DNA of 42,429 bases, taken from NCBI GenBank assembly GCA_022844565.1, contig JALHLK010000043.1:1-42429 (forward strand). The letters are read 5' to 3'. Below are positions 1 through 7,584 of this stretch, one piece after another. Origin of the DNA: Saprospiraceae bacterium. Its GTDB lineage: Bacteria; Bacteroidota; Bacteroidia; Chitinophagales; Saprospiraceae. The notes under the pieces were generated by a model. That model was not told the origin of the DNA and made no database searches. It was given only the letters and a program-made list of their open reading frames with translations. Numbering within the stretch: position 1 is the stretch's first letter; each line of letters opens with the position of its first letter. The position numbers and the translations under genes are program-made.

Positions 1-78
1 GGGCTCTTTAGAATAAAGGTGCTTTTGCATCCTTTGCATTAATTCTTCTGTTTCAATTTTTGTTCTTTCTTCTTTCAT
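1..78 (-). CDS. Partial CDS, N-terminus only, unknown product
   Basis: An open frame begins with ATG at 78-76 and runs off the left edge of the window, giving 26 residues that start MKEERTKIETEELMQ and are highly charged. A promoter-like box (83-90) sits only four bases upstream of this ATG, which supports a real gene start. Nothing in the short fragment identifies a family. It is transcribed in the same direction as the higBA pair to its right. Confidence 0.35.
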   Translation of the reverse strand, partial: MKEERTKIETEELMQRMQKHLYSKEP

Positions 79-82
79 TTTA

Positions 83-90
83 CAAAGATA
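83..90 (-). promoter_or_regulatory. Bacteroidota -7 promoter box (TAnnTTTG)
   Basis: Reads TATCTTTG on the minus strand, an exact match to the Bacteroidota sigma-ABfr -7 consensus TAnnTTTG. It lies four bases before the ATG of the edge gene, so the transcript would be nearly or fully leaderless. No clear -33 TTTG is seen. Confidence 0.45.
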
Positions 91-123
91 TGTAGACACA
101 CTTTATTGAACAATCTCAATGAA

Positions 124-567
124 TTATACGGGGTGACTCACTTTATTTATCCCTTTTTTAGTATTCGTCAATGATGCATCTCTAAATTTATGATTTATTT
201 CATTATCCAACTTATACGGTTGATTGAATATTTCTTGATTTAATTTAAAGTATGCTGACAAATTCCTAATTGTTTCTTTTGATAGACCTTTGTTATAATT
301 TAACATTTTTGAAATCGTACCTTTTGATAAGTTTAAAATCCTACTTAAATCCGTCGAATTTAGTTGATGTTCTTGCATCAATTCTTTAATCGTTTCTATC
401 GGAGTAAGTTTTGAAAACTTGATATTATCTGTTTCCCACTTTGTAGTCAATAGCGTCAAGAGTTCTACTTCATCACTTTCTCTTGTTAACGGATTTATAA
501 CCAGTTCATGTAGTTTGTCACAATATGATTCGTATTGTAACGCTGATTTTATTATTTTATATTCCAT
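124..567 (-). CDS. higA: HigA-like antitoxin, XRE-family HTH protein
   Basis: This 147-residue protein has an acidic N-terminal half and a helix-turn-helix in roughly residues 60-115 (IKELMQEHQLNSTDLSRIL, then LSKGTISKMLNY), the arrangement of HigA-type antitoxins. Such proteins bind and neutralise a RelE-fold mRNA interferase and repress their own operon. The start ATG (567-565) lies 9 bases after the stop of the higB reading frame at 577, and HigBA modules have the toxin gene first, as here. Because the toxin frame is broken upstream, the antitoxin may now be a solitary regulator. The short C-terminal tail after residue 125 matches nothing I recognise. Confidence 0.8.
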   Translation of the reverse strand: MEYKIIKSALQYESYCDKLHELVINPLTRESDEVELLTLLTTKWETDNIKFSKLTPIETIKELMQEHQLNSTDLSRILNLSKGTISKMLNYNKGLSKETIRNLSAYFKLNQEIFNQPYKLDNEINHKFRDASLTNTKKGINKVSHPV

Positions 568-576
568 TTTTGCGAT

Positions 577-908
577 TTAATATTTATCAATTTTGTATTG
601 CAGGTTTTCTCCACATACTTTGTCGTATTCTATATGAGTTTCTAGCCAATTTATGTATAGATGCACATTTTTTAACCCAAAGTAATATGAACATATCATT
701 CTATATTTATTCCCTCCTATATTAAAACCACCCGATCACTTCCGTTTCCCAAAATATCTGCACTTCCAAATGTACTTACAATATCTTGTGGTTTTTCCCA
801 ATCTGCATTTGATATTAAATTTACCCAAATTTCAAAATATTGTGAACAGTTCTTATTCTCATTTATATAATCTTGAATGGTCTTTAATTTGATCAGATGT
901 ACCTTCAT
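577..908 (-). pseudogene. higB: HigB-type mRNA interferase, frameshifted
   Basis: The first 63 codons (908-717) read as the HigB N-terminal half, including NADWEKPQDIVSTFGSADIL and the conserved block NGSDRVV, then hit TAG at 719-717. In the next frame the sequence continues as the HigB C-terminal half, FNIGGNKYRMICSYYFGL and then NWLETHIEYDKV, ending at TAA 579-577. The two halves join if one T is restored in the T-run at 727-724 (minus strand), turning VVLI-stop into VVFNIGG. Family members are about 100 residues, which the joined frame matches. Loss of one base in a homopolymer is the simplest explanation; a sequencing error cannot be excluded. Confidence 0.8.
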
Positions 909-912
909 AGGA

Positions 913-920
913 CAAAGCTA
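913..920 (-). promoter_or_regulatory. -7 promoter box for higBA
   Basis: TAGCTTTG on the minus strand matches TAnnTTTG and ends four bases before the higB ATG, so the message would be leaderless or nearly so. A small palindrome CACAATGTG (933-941) lies just upstream, where the antitoxin could bind for autoregulation; that role is inference. Confidence 0.45.
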
Positions 921-1036
921 TTAAATTAGTTTCACAATGTGCAATTTTTGTATTATATTTTTTGGCTTGACATGGGCATCAAATGTTGGATGATCTTCAT
1001 AAAAAAACCAATCCTGGATATTCGGCAATTGGTAGA

Positions 1037-1067
1037 TTGCGGGGTTTGGCAGAGTTGCGGGGTTTGG
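1037..1067. repeat. Short tandem repeat in the gene-free stretch 921-1344
   Basis: TTGCGGGGTTTGG occurs at 1037-1049 and again at 1055-1067. The surrounding 909-1344 stretch has no gene I can support. On the minus strand there is an open frame of about 70 codons ending at TAA 923-921 (it reads through [16 protein letters not shown], produced by this repeat) but it has no ATG near its beginning and no recognisable homology, so I do not call it. Near 1173-1275 two loosely similar stretches (gtcgaagtcgcaatgaatt and attcggagtcgctgtgaat) may be a decayed repeat. Confidence 0.4.
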
Positions 1068-1344
1068 AATCGAGTGTAAGAAGTATGCTGAAAGTTTAGT
1101 AGTTTTAGGTTTAGAGAAAATATTTAAAATTGCATTTTATTTTTCCAAAATATTTTTATTTGTTGATTTGGTCGAAGTCGCAATGAATTCATTGTTTTCG
1201 GCTCGTTCAGCATGATAGTTCATTTTTATAATTTACAAATTCGGAGTCGCTGTGAATTTAAAGTGTTTAGCATGATTTATTCGTTTACTCGTTAAATTGG
1301 GTTGAGGAACAAAGCTGAGGCTAAGCTACTGTGAAGAGTAAGTT

Positions 1345-1803
1345 TTATTCATTTTTTATTCGAGTTGAGTGAAGCATTTCTAGTTTCCATCCATTCTCAT
1401 TTAAAATTGCCGTTGCGCTTTCTAACCAATAAGCCTTTCTAATGACTTTATTATCAATTGAGAATGTCGCATGGTTATGGTATGCAATCCATGCCATATT
1501 GTTTGCAATTTTAACTTCAATAATTTCAATTGTATTCATTCGTTTTGGATTCGGTTTGCGAAGTAAGGCATTATCCAAATAATTTGCAATAGAATCGTTA
1601 TTCCAAACTTCTCCGTCTTCCAAAAGTAGGAAGTCTTTCGTGTAGTATTTATCAATGTTTTTAGAATTTAATTTAGACCATATTTCGTCAAAAGATTCAA
1701 TTACTAAATTTTTAATTTGTGTTTTGTCGGTTACATCTGAAACTTGAGCGAATGATATCGTTATAAAAAACATCATTAAAATTAAGGAGTTTAGTCTTTT
1801 CAT
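1345..1803 (-). CDS. Secreted NTF2-like (SnoaL/DUF4440-type) protein
   Basis: The 152-residue product starts with a signal peptide (MKRLNSLILMMFFITISFAQ, probable cleavage after the Ala-Gln region near residue 20). The rest resembles the cone-shaped NTF2-like fold: a helix pair (NLVIESFDEIWSKLNSKNID), then a YYTKDFLLLEDGEVW segment, and strands AWIAYHNHATFSI, KAYWLESATAIL and GWKLEMLHSTRI, an order typical of DUF4440/SnoaL-like proteins. These are small ligand-binding or isomerase-like domains, and no function can be assigned. Its neighbours are unrelated and it seems monocistronic. Confidence 0.65.
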   Translation of the reverse strand: MKRLNSLILMMFFITISFAQVSDVTDKTQIKNLVIESFDEIWSKLNSKNIDKYYTKDFLLLEDGEVWNNDSIANYLDNALLRKPNPKRMNTIEIIEVKIANNMAWIAYHNHATFSIDNKVIRKAYWLESATAILNENGWKLEMLHSTRIKNE

Positions 1804-2012
1804 TTTTATTGTTTTTAAATTACTGCTTAATCGCTATAATACACAACAAATCTAATTTAAACCTTCGGGTTTCCATAATCTTTACTCACAATTTTGGAAC
1901 TTTGCCTGCCATACTTTACAATTTTTGAATTAATCCAACTAACTGGTTAGGAAAGCTAATCTTGAGTACATTTTCACGCTGATTTTTTCAAGTTGGCACG
2001 TATATTTTCATA

Positions 2013-3200
2013 TTAAATCATACGTAGATTTTTCTTCACGAAAAAGAAAAAACCTGCAACAATAAATGAAAAGATACTCGCAAACCACCAAACCACAGAC
2101 CAATCAATAGTATTTCCATTCATTGAATACTGTGCCACTATTCCTGCCAAAAGACTTCCTACCATTGTCCCTACACCATTTACTACAAAACTAAAGATAC
2201 CTTGCATTGTGCTCCTGATTTGTGGCACCGCCAACGTATTGACATAAATCTGTATGGATAAAGCTGCAAAACAATAAGCAAATCCATGCATAAATACCCC
2301 TATCCAGACGATCCACTCCGTTTCTTTGCCAGCGATTGCAAATAAAGTATATCTAATTCCCCAAATGATAAAACCAATTAAAATTATTCTTTTGATACCT
2401 AATTTATTGGTTAAAAATGCGAGAAAAATCATAACAACGATCTCACCCATTTGTCCAATACTCATCTTGGCTGCTGGATAATCTAAACCCATATCCGTCA
2501 TATACGAATTAGTAAAAGTATAATAAAAAGCAGTGGGTATGGTGATTAAAAATGCCATTGTCATAAGTAAAAGTAGTGACTTATCTTTGACCGCCTCAAA
2601 TATCAGGTGTCTGTCTTCTTTGGTACTTTTAGGGGGCGTATCTGGCAATGTCATACAGTAAACAGACAAAATCATGGAAGCTCCGGCTGAAAGTAGTAAT
2701 GGCGTTTTTTCAAGCTCCCATCCTAAGAAACTAACAATCACTCCTCCAAAAATCCAACCTGTAGTACCCCAAAGTCGCAATTTTGGATACCCCTTTTGAC
2801 CATCGCTCAAATGATGAAAGCACAAAGAACTTGTCAGTGCAAAAGTAGGCTGATAACAAAAAGAATAGGCAAGCATAATTGGGAAAAAAGAGCCAAAATC
2901 CCTCTGCTCCGAAGCCCAAACCATCAGTAAAGCTCCTGTAAAATGCAGTGTGGCCAATAGTTTTTGCAATGCCAAATACCGATCAGCAACAATCCCGAGC
3001 AACCAAGGCATAATAATAGCCGCCATGCCAGGTGAAGCGTAAATAATACCGACCTCAGAACCACTAAACTTAAGGGTTTTTAATAAATAGGTGCCAATTG
3101 TCACAAACCAACTACCCCAAATAAAATATTGAATAAATTGCATGACACTCAAGCGAATCCTCAAGTGGGGTACATTATTTGATGAAAAAGAATCTTGCAA
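2013..3200 (-). CDS. MFS transporter, nucleoside:H+ symporter family (NupG/XapB-like)
   Basis: This 395-residue protein has about 12 predicted membrane helices. Its N-terminus (RLSVMQFIQYFIWGSWFVTI) is the signature start of the nucleoside:H+ symporter family, and LRLWGTTGWIFGG matches the conserved RxWGtxGW motif between helices 4 and 5. NupG and XapB import nucleosides with protons across the inner membrane, and the Bacteroidota homologues are often labelled only as MFS sugar or nucleoside transporters, so the substrate remains open. The C-terminus is basic (KKNLRMI). A TAnnTTTG box lies about 22 bases upstream of the start. Confidence 0.8.
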   Translation of the reverse strand: MQDSFSSNNVPHLRIRLSVMQFIQYFIWGSWFVTIGTYLLKTLKFSGSEVGIIYASPGMAAIIMPWLLGIVADRYLALQKLLATLHFTGALLMVWASEQRDFGSFFPIMLAYSFCYQPTFALTSSLCFHHLSDGQKGYPKLRLWGTTGWIFGGVIVSFLGWELEKTPLLLSAGASMILSVYCMTLPDTPPKSTKEDRHLIFEAVKDKSLLLLMTMAFLITIPTAFYYTFTNSYMTDMGLDYPAAKMSIGQMGEIVVMIFLAFLTNKLGIKRIILIGFIIWGIRYTLFAIAGKETEWIVWIGVFMHGFAYCFAALSIQIYVNTLAVPQIRSTMQGIFSFVVNGVGTMVGSLLAGIVAQYSMNGNTIDWSVVWWFASIFSFIVAGFFFFVKKNLRMI

Positions 3201-3222
3201 TTTCTAAAACTTTATAAAGGCT

Positions 3223-3230
3223 CAAATTTA
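3223..3230 (-). promoter_or_regulatory. -7 promoter box for the MFS transporter gene
   Basis: TAAATTTG on the minus strand matches TAnnTTTG, 22 bases before the ATG at 3200. No good -33 TTTG is seen. Confidence 0.4.
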
Positions 3231-3281
3231 GTTTAAAATTGGTTTATTTTATGCAACACAGACTCCAATGTGGAAATTAAA

Positions 3282-3444
3282 GTGTGTATAAAAAATTACA
3301 CTTCTGAAAATTGGCCTATGTTTTACCCCGAAGGCCTATAGGTAGCCATAGGCCAAATTTTAAAATGTTCGTGATTTGGTTTTCCCTTTTATGGGAGTAA
3401 GTGGGTAAAATCAAAAACATTTTTGTGCAATTTGTTATACACAC
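3282..3444. mobile_element. MITE, 163 bp, with 20-bp inverted ends and 9-bp target duplication
   Basis: The left end GTGTGTATAAAAAATTACAC (3282-3301) and the reverse complement of the right end (3425-3444) agree at 18 of 20 positions. The element is flanked by a perfect direct repeat GAAATTAAA at 3273-3281 and 3445-3453, which is a target-site duplication. Inside, arms remain partly complementary: TTTTACCC at 3321-3328 faces GGGTAAAA at 3403-3410, and CCAAAT 3353-3358 faces ATTTGG 3374-3379. A further nested inverted repeat (3307-3320 with 3347-3361) contains three GGCCTAT motifs. It has no coding capacity. It sits between the divergent promoters of the MFS gene and the Wzz-like gene. Confidence 0.8.
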
Positions 3445-3483
3445 GAAATTAAAGGTTTAAACCCAGTTTAAATAAATATTGAC

Positions 3484-3491
3484 TACTTTTG
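3484..3491 (+). promoter_or_regulatory. -7 promoter box for the wzz-like operon
   Basis: TACTTTTG matches TAnnTTTG, about 80 bases before the ATG at 3573 and 30 bases after the end of the MITE target duplication. A TTG at 3489 that opens a longer frame lies inside this box, so that longer start is unlikely. Confidence 0.45.
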
Positions 3492-3572
3492 CATCCTAAT
3501 AATTGTAAAAAAAAATTTGTAGCATTTATTTACTGTTTTTTAAAAAACGAAAAGGTAGTTTTAGTAAAAATT

Positions 3573-4667
3573 ATGAATACAGAAAGCATCCAAGATATCG
3601 TATCCATCATCAAAAGATGGGGTAAAAAAATAATTATTTATTCTATTTTAGCTGGAATAGTTACTACTATAGCTACTTTTTTTATGCCCAACTATTACAA
3701 AGCTACCACCGTATTCTACCCGGGTAATTTACTTTTAGCCAGCCCAAGTCCCGTGGGTTATGGTGATAAAGATCGATATCCTTTTGGAAAAGGCGATGAT
3801 CTCGATAGACTATTTGCAGTAGGTCAGTCAAGTGAACTCTATGATCATTTATTAGATAAGTTTAAACTTGCAGATCACTATAAAATGGATGATTCAAGTC
3901 TTGAGAAAAAAGGTAAAATCATCGAACACTTAAAAAGTCTTTTCACCATTAGTAAAAATAAGTATGAAGCTGTAGAACTGGCTTATGAAGATAAAGATAG
4001 AGAAATGGCAACAAAAGTTGCTAACGAAGCCAGAGACTACATAGCTCGTAAGATTGGCAATATGGTCATGGGCTCATCTAATAATACGGTTTCTGCTTTT
4101 GAAACAACTTTAATAAACCAAAATTTACTCGCAATCCGACTGGCTGATACAATCAAACTGCTAAAAAATAAGAATAATATTATTCAATCGACTGCTCAAG
4201 GTTCAGCACTTGCAGAAATTTTGGTCAATGTTGAGAACGAATTAGAAGGAAGTTTAGCCAAGGTCGATTTTTATAAAAATAAACCTAGATATATTGACTC
4301 ACTTGTAAAATATCAAGCTTTTTCAAAAAGTTATCAAAGTCAAAAGGTAAGACTCAGAAATGAAGGAAGTGCCTATGTCTCTGTGGTAAATGAAATATAT
4401 AAATTAGAAGTAGAGTATGACAAACTTATCACTCAAATTGCCATTGATAAAGAGCGATTAAAAGGCCTAAAATCCATGGGTAACGGGGATTTTGCTGTAG
4501 TACATACCGTAGATATTGCTAAAGTACCATTAAAAAAATCGAGACCTATGCGTTCCTTATTGGTTTTAGCAAGTATGGTCATAGTTGGTTTGTTTCTTTT
4601 ACTGAGTATGATCATTTTAGAGTCATTATGGTTTAAGTCATTGTTTAATGTAGATAAGCACTCATAA
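3573..4667 (+). CDS. Wzz-like polysaccharide chain-length/co-polymerase protein
   Basis: From the ATG at 3573 the product is 364 residues with a membrane helix near residues 18-40 (IIIYSILAGIVTTIATFFM) and another close to the C-terminus (LLVLASMVIVGLFLLLSMII). Between them is a long, charged, helical periplasmic region (roughly 45-325). This two-helix hairpin layout is that of Wzz/PCP proteins, which set chain length of surface polysaccharides together with a polymerase in the inner membrane. The first helix is followed by the usual YKATTVFYP segment. There is no cytoplasmic kinase domain. The stop is two bases from the start of the O-antigen ligase-like gene, so the two are co-transcribed. 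The frame is open upstream to a TTG at 3489, but that codon overlaps the promoter box. Confidence 0.75.
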   Translation: MNTESIQDIVSIIKRWGKKIIIYSILAGIVTTIATFFMPNYYKATTVFYPGNLLLASPSPVGYGDKDRYPFGKGDDLDRLFAVGQSSELYDHLLDKFKLADHYKMDDSSLEKKGKIIEHLKSLFTISKNKYEAVELAYEDKDREMATKVANEARDYIARKIGNMVMGSSNNTVSAFETTLINQNLLAIRLADTIKLLKNKNNIIQSTAQGSALAEILVNVENELEGSLAKVDFYKNKPRYIDSLVKYQAFSKSYQSQKVRLRNEGSAYVSVVNEIYKLEVEYDKLITQIAIDKERLKGLKSMGNGDFAVVHTVDIAKVPLKKSRPMRSLLVLASMVIVGLFLLLSMIILESLWFKSLFNVDKHS

Positions 4668-4669
4668 TC

Positions 4670-6097
4670 ATGTATGTGATTATAGACAAGATGGTGCAAT
4701 ACAAGCTTGAGGCTTTATTTTTGCTGTGTCTTATGGTTCTAATGGGAGGTTTGTACCTTGGTCAAATCAGTTTTTTTGCCATTCCTATTCTACTCGTGGC
4801 GGCATTGATTTTACTTAGAAATTTTGAGTGGGCATATTACTGTTATTTCTTATTGGTGCCCTTTTCTGTAGAAGTCGAGTTGCCAGGAGGTTTGGCCACA
4901 GATCTACCGACGGAGCCTTTTATGTGGTTTCTTACAGGTGTAGGTACACTTTTGTTTATTCATAGACTTGATAAAATCTCTTTTAGTAAGTATCAAAGTC
5001 CGATTACACTTATTTTGCTTCTTCACCTACTTTGGATAGGCATAAGTATCCTGTTTAGTACACACACTTTGATTTCTTTCAAATGGTTTCTTGCTAAACT
5101 TTGGTACATCATACCTTTTTATTTTGGTGCTTTTCATTTTTTATACAATAATGAACAGTTTATCAAAGTCCTAAAATTTACTTTTTGGCCTTTAATGGTT
5201 GCCGTACTTTGGGTTCTTAAAAGACATTATGGTTACGACTTTTCTTTTGACACTTCCAATATCGTAGTATACCCCATTTTTAGAAACCATGTGAATTATG
5301 CCTCGGCCGTTGTTTTATTTTTACCATTTGTCTGGCTATTATATACCTCAAGTAGGCAATCTTTTTATAAATGGATTTATGCTCTTTGTTTTATAATTTT
5401 GGTCATTGCTGTTTACTACTCTTACACCAGAATTGCCATTTTATGCCTACCTATTGGCCTTATAACCTATTTTATTATTCGATATCGATTGATAAAATGG
5501 GCTATGATTGGTGCCTTTATTCTCTTTTTTGCCATTGTCTCTTTCTTTGTAACAGAAAATAGATATGTAAATTTTGCTCCTGATTTCGAAAAAACCATAA
5601 CACACACAGATTTTGATAACTTACTTGATGCTACCTATAAATTGGAAGATATTTCGACCATGGAGCGCGTATATCGTTGGGTTGCCGGTGGACATATGAT
5701 TAAGGAAAAACCTTTATTTGGTTTTGGACCTGGTACCTTTTATAGCAACTATCAAGATTACACCATAAGAATATTTGAGACCTATGTTAGTGATAACCCC
5801 GATCAATCAGGAGTCCACTCTTACTACCTGATGACTGCAATAGAGCAAGGCATAATAGGCTTTATAATATTCATAGCATTAATATTTACAATACTTCAAA
5901 CGGGAGAAAAAGTCTATAATAATTGCAAAAACCCTGATACCAAAAATAGCATTGTCGCTTCTATCATCTGTATCGTAATTATCCTCGTCATCAATTTAAT
6001 AAATGATACTTTAGAGGTGGATAAAATAGGCCCATTTTTCTTTACATCAATGACCATAATTTCTATCGAGTACGTAAGGCAAAGAGAAAAGATTTAG
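4670..6097 (+). CDS. O-antigen ligase/polymerase family membrane protein (Wzy/WaaL-like)
   Basis: This 475-residue integral membrane protein has about 11-12 helices. A large loop near residues 330-390 carries MERVYRWVAGGHMIKEKPLFGFGPGTF and then GVHSYYLMTAIEQGIIGF; the GxGPG and H-S-Y-x3-A-x-E-x-G-x-x-G motifs are the Wzy_C/O-antigen ligase signature (written here in pieces). Such enzymes polymerise or transfer lipid-linked polysaccharide on the periplasmic face. Start at 4670 follows the wzz-like stop directly; an in-frame ATG at 4691 is an alternative. Pairing with the chain-length protein supports a polymerase role, but no glycosyltransferases or flippase lie nearby, so the substrate must come from another locus. 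Confidence 0.8.
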   Translation: MYVIIDKMVQYKLEALFLLCLMVLMGGLYLGQISFFAIPILLVAALILLRNFEWAYYCYFLLVPFSVEVELPGGLATDLPTEPFMWFLTGVGTLLFIHRLDKISFSKYQSPITLILLLHLLWIGISILFSTHTLISFKWFLAKLWYIIPFYFGAFHFLYNNEQFIKVLKFTFWPLMVAVLWVLKRHYGYDFSFDTSNIVVYPIFRNHVNYASAVVLFLPFVWLLYTSSRQSFYKWIYALCFIILVIAVYYSYTRIAILCLPIGLITYFIIRYRLIKWAMIGAFILFFAIVSFFVTENRYVNFAPDFEKTITHTDFDNLLDATYKLEDISTMERVYRWVAGGHMIKEKPLFGFGPGTFYSNYQDYTIRIFETYVSDNPDQSGVHSYYLMTAIEQGIIGFIIFIALIFTILQTGEKVYNNCKNPDTKNSIVASIICIVIILVINLINDTLEVDKIGPFFFTSMTIISIEYVRQREKI

Positions 6098-6127
6098 TTC
6101 TTCGTTTCAAATTTATTACAATATTTT

Positions 6128-6135
6128 TACTTTTG
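6128..6135 (+). promoter_or_regulatory. -7 promoter box for the SRPBCC-VOC fusion gene
   Basis: TACTTTTG matches TAnnTTTG and ends 17 bases before the ATG at 6153, implying a leader of about ten bases. Confidence 0.45.
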
Positions 6136-6152
6136 ATTAAAATTATGCTATC

Positions 6153-7442
6153 ATGAAAAAGCTAAATCAAGAAATAATAATTAATGCATCAAGAACATCT
6201 GTGTGGAAGACCATAACTGATCCAAATTTGTATAAGGTTTGGGCATCTGTGTTTACCTCCAATTCTTATTACGAGGGTGGTTGGCATAAAGGTGATGCTA
6301 TTCGATTTTTGGCTATTAACGCTCATGGTAAAAAGCATGGAATGGTTTCTGAGATATCAGTATCAACTTACCCTTCTTATATTTCTATAAAACATCTTGG
6401 ATACATTGCTGACGGAGTCGAAGATACGACAAGTGACGCTATCAAAAGCTGGGCTCCAGCATATGAAAACTATAGTCTCACAGAGATATCCTCCACCCAA
6501 ACTTTATTTAAGGTGGATATGGATGTAGAAGACAATTATTATGAAATGATGCTTGATAAATGGCCACAAGCCATGGAAAAAATGAAAGACTTGTCAGAAA
6601 ACCAAATTGATTATCCCATCTATACCTGTATGTGGTTTAATGCTGAAGCTAAAGAAGCTACAACGTTTTACAGTACTATTTTCCATAATTTTGCCCTACA
6701 TTCACAAAATGATTTTGTGTCTTCATTTGAAATGGGCGGCAACAAGTTTATGGCAATGAATGGAGGCCCAATGTATAAAATGACGCCGGCCATGTCTTAT
6801 TTTGTGTATTGTGGAGGAAATAGTGAAATTGAACGGATATATTCTTTACTTATCAAAGGCGGAATGGTCATCATGCCATTAGACAAATATGATTGGTCTT
6901 CGAAGTATGCTTGGGTGCAAGATAAATTTGGTGTAAACTGGCAATTAGATATTGATCCTGTAAACAGTAGCCAGAAAATAGTCCCTTGTCTTCTTTTTGT
7001 AAATCAAAAAAATACTTTGGTTAACGAAGCAGTCAATTTTTATACTGCCATCATCAAAAACTCTTCCACGATAATGCAAGCCCCATATCATTCTTCTGCA
7101 AATATGCCCCAAGGCTCTATACTTTTTGCCCAATACAAATTAAATGGTGTGATCTTCAATACGATGAGTAGCACCATGCATCATGATTATGACTTTACAC
7201 CAGCTAATTCTATTGTGATCGAGTGCAAGACCCAAGAAGAAATAGACTATTATTGGGAGAAACTTGGAGAAGGAGGAAGTCATAGTAGATGCGGTTGGTT
7301 GACCGATAGATATGGAGTATCCTGGCAGGTCATTCCCGATTTTTTATCAAGGCTTACCTCAGATCCAGCGAAAGCACCAGCCGTTATCAAGGCGTTTTCT
7401 CAAATGACAAAGTTTGAGATAGAGCCTTTGTTGAATGTTTGA
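6153..7442 (+). CDS. Three-domain fusion: SRPBCC (AHSA1-type) + two PhnB-like VOC domains
   Basis: Residues about 1-150 form an SRPBCC/AHSA1-like domain: INASRTSVWKTITDPNLYKVW, then GGWHKGDAIRFLA, then a C-terminal helix MLDKWPQAMEKMKDL. Residues about 155-275 form a PhnB-like vicinal-oxygen-chelate (VOC) domain (CMWFNAEAKEATTFYSTIF to DKFGVNWQLD), and residues about 283-400 form a second one (CLLFVNQKNTLVNEAVNFY to TDRYGVSWQVIP). The F-G-x-x-W-Q endings of both repeats are typical of the 3-demethylubiquinone-9 methyltransferase-like PhnB family. The three parts usually occur as separate small proteins of unknown or varied function, often annotated next to stress or extracytoplasmic sigma genes. 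No metal-binding role or substrate can be assigned here. It has its own promoter. Confidence 0.75.
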   Translation: MKKLNQEIIINASRTSVWKTITDPNLYKVWASVFTSNSYYEGGWHKGDAIRFLAINAHGKKHGMVSEISVSTYPSYISIKHLGYIADGVEDTTSDAIKSWAPAYENYSLTEISSTQTLFKVDMDVEDNYYEMMLDKWPQAMEKMKDLSENQIDYPIYTCMWFNAEAKEATTFYSTIFHNFALHSQNDFVSSFEMGGNKFMAMNGGPMYKMTPAMSYFVYCGGNSEIERIYSLLIKGGMVIMPLDKYDWSSKYAWVQDKFGVNWQLDIDPVNSSQKIVPCLLFVNQKNTLVNEAVNFYTAIIKNSSTIMQAPYHSSANMPQGSILFAQYKLNGVIFNTMSSTMHHDYDFTPANSIVIECKTQEEIDYYWEKLGEGGSHSRCGWLTDRYGVSWQVIPDFLSRLTSDPAKAPAVIKAFSQMTKFEIEPLLNV

Positions 7443-7556
7443 CAGAATAATATAGAATAGAAATAATTACTTTCAATTATGCAGGTTCTTCTGCCCTTAA
7501 GCAAAAGGGATTTTGTTACCATTGTAAAAAAGATTCCACCATTAATCAATTTATTA

Positions 7557-7564
7557 TAACTTTG
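7557..7564 (+). promoter_or_regulatory. -7 promoter box for the rpn-like gene
   Basis: TAACTTTG matches TAnnTTTG, 20 bases before the ATG at 7585. A second ATG four bases upstream (7581) opens a 10-codon frame that overlaps the rpn start out of frame and ends at 7613; this could be chance. Confidence 0.45.
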
Positions 7565-7584
7565 TAAATCTAATTCTCACATGA

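Noticed and set aside
717-735. Programmed -1 frameshift in higB
   Set aside because: The heptamer G-GTT-TTA is not a standard slippery sequence and re-pairing of the P-site tRNA would be poor; a deletion in the T-run is simpler.
921-1135. 70-codon minus-strand frame upstream of higB
   Set aside because: No start codon near its beginning, low-complexity content from a short tandem repeat and no recognised similarity.
3489-3572. Longer start (TTG at 3489) for the wzz-like gene
   Set aside because: The codon lies within the TAnnTTTG box, and the added residues are not Wzz-like; ATG 3573 directly precedes the conserved part.
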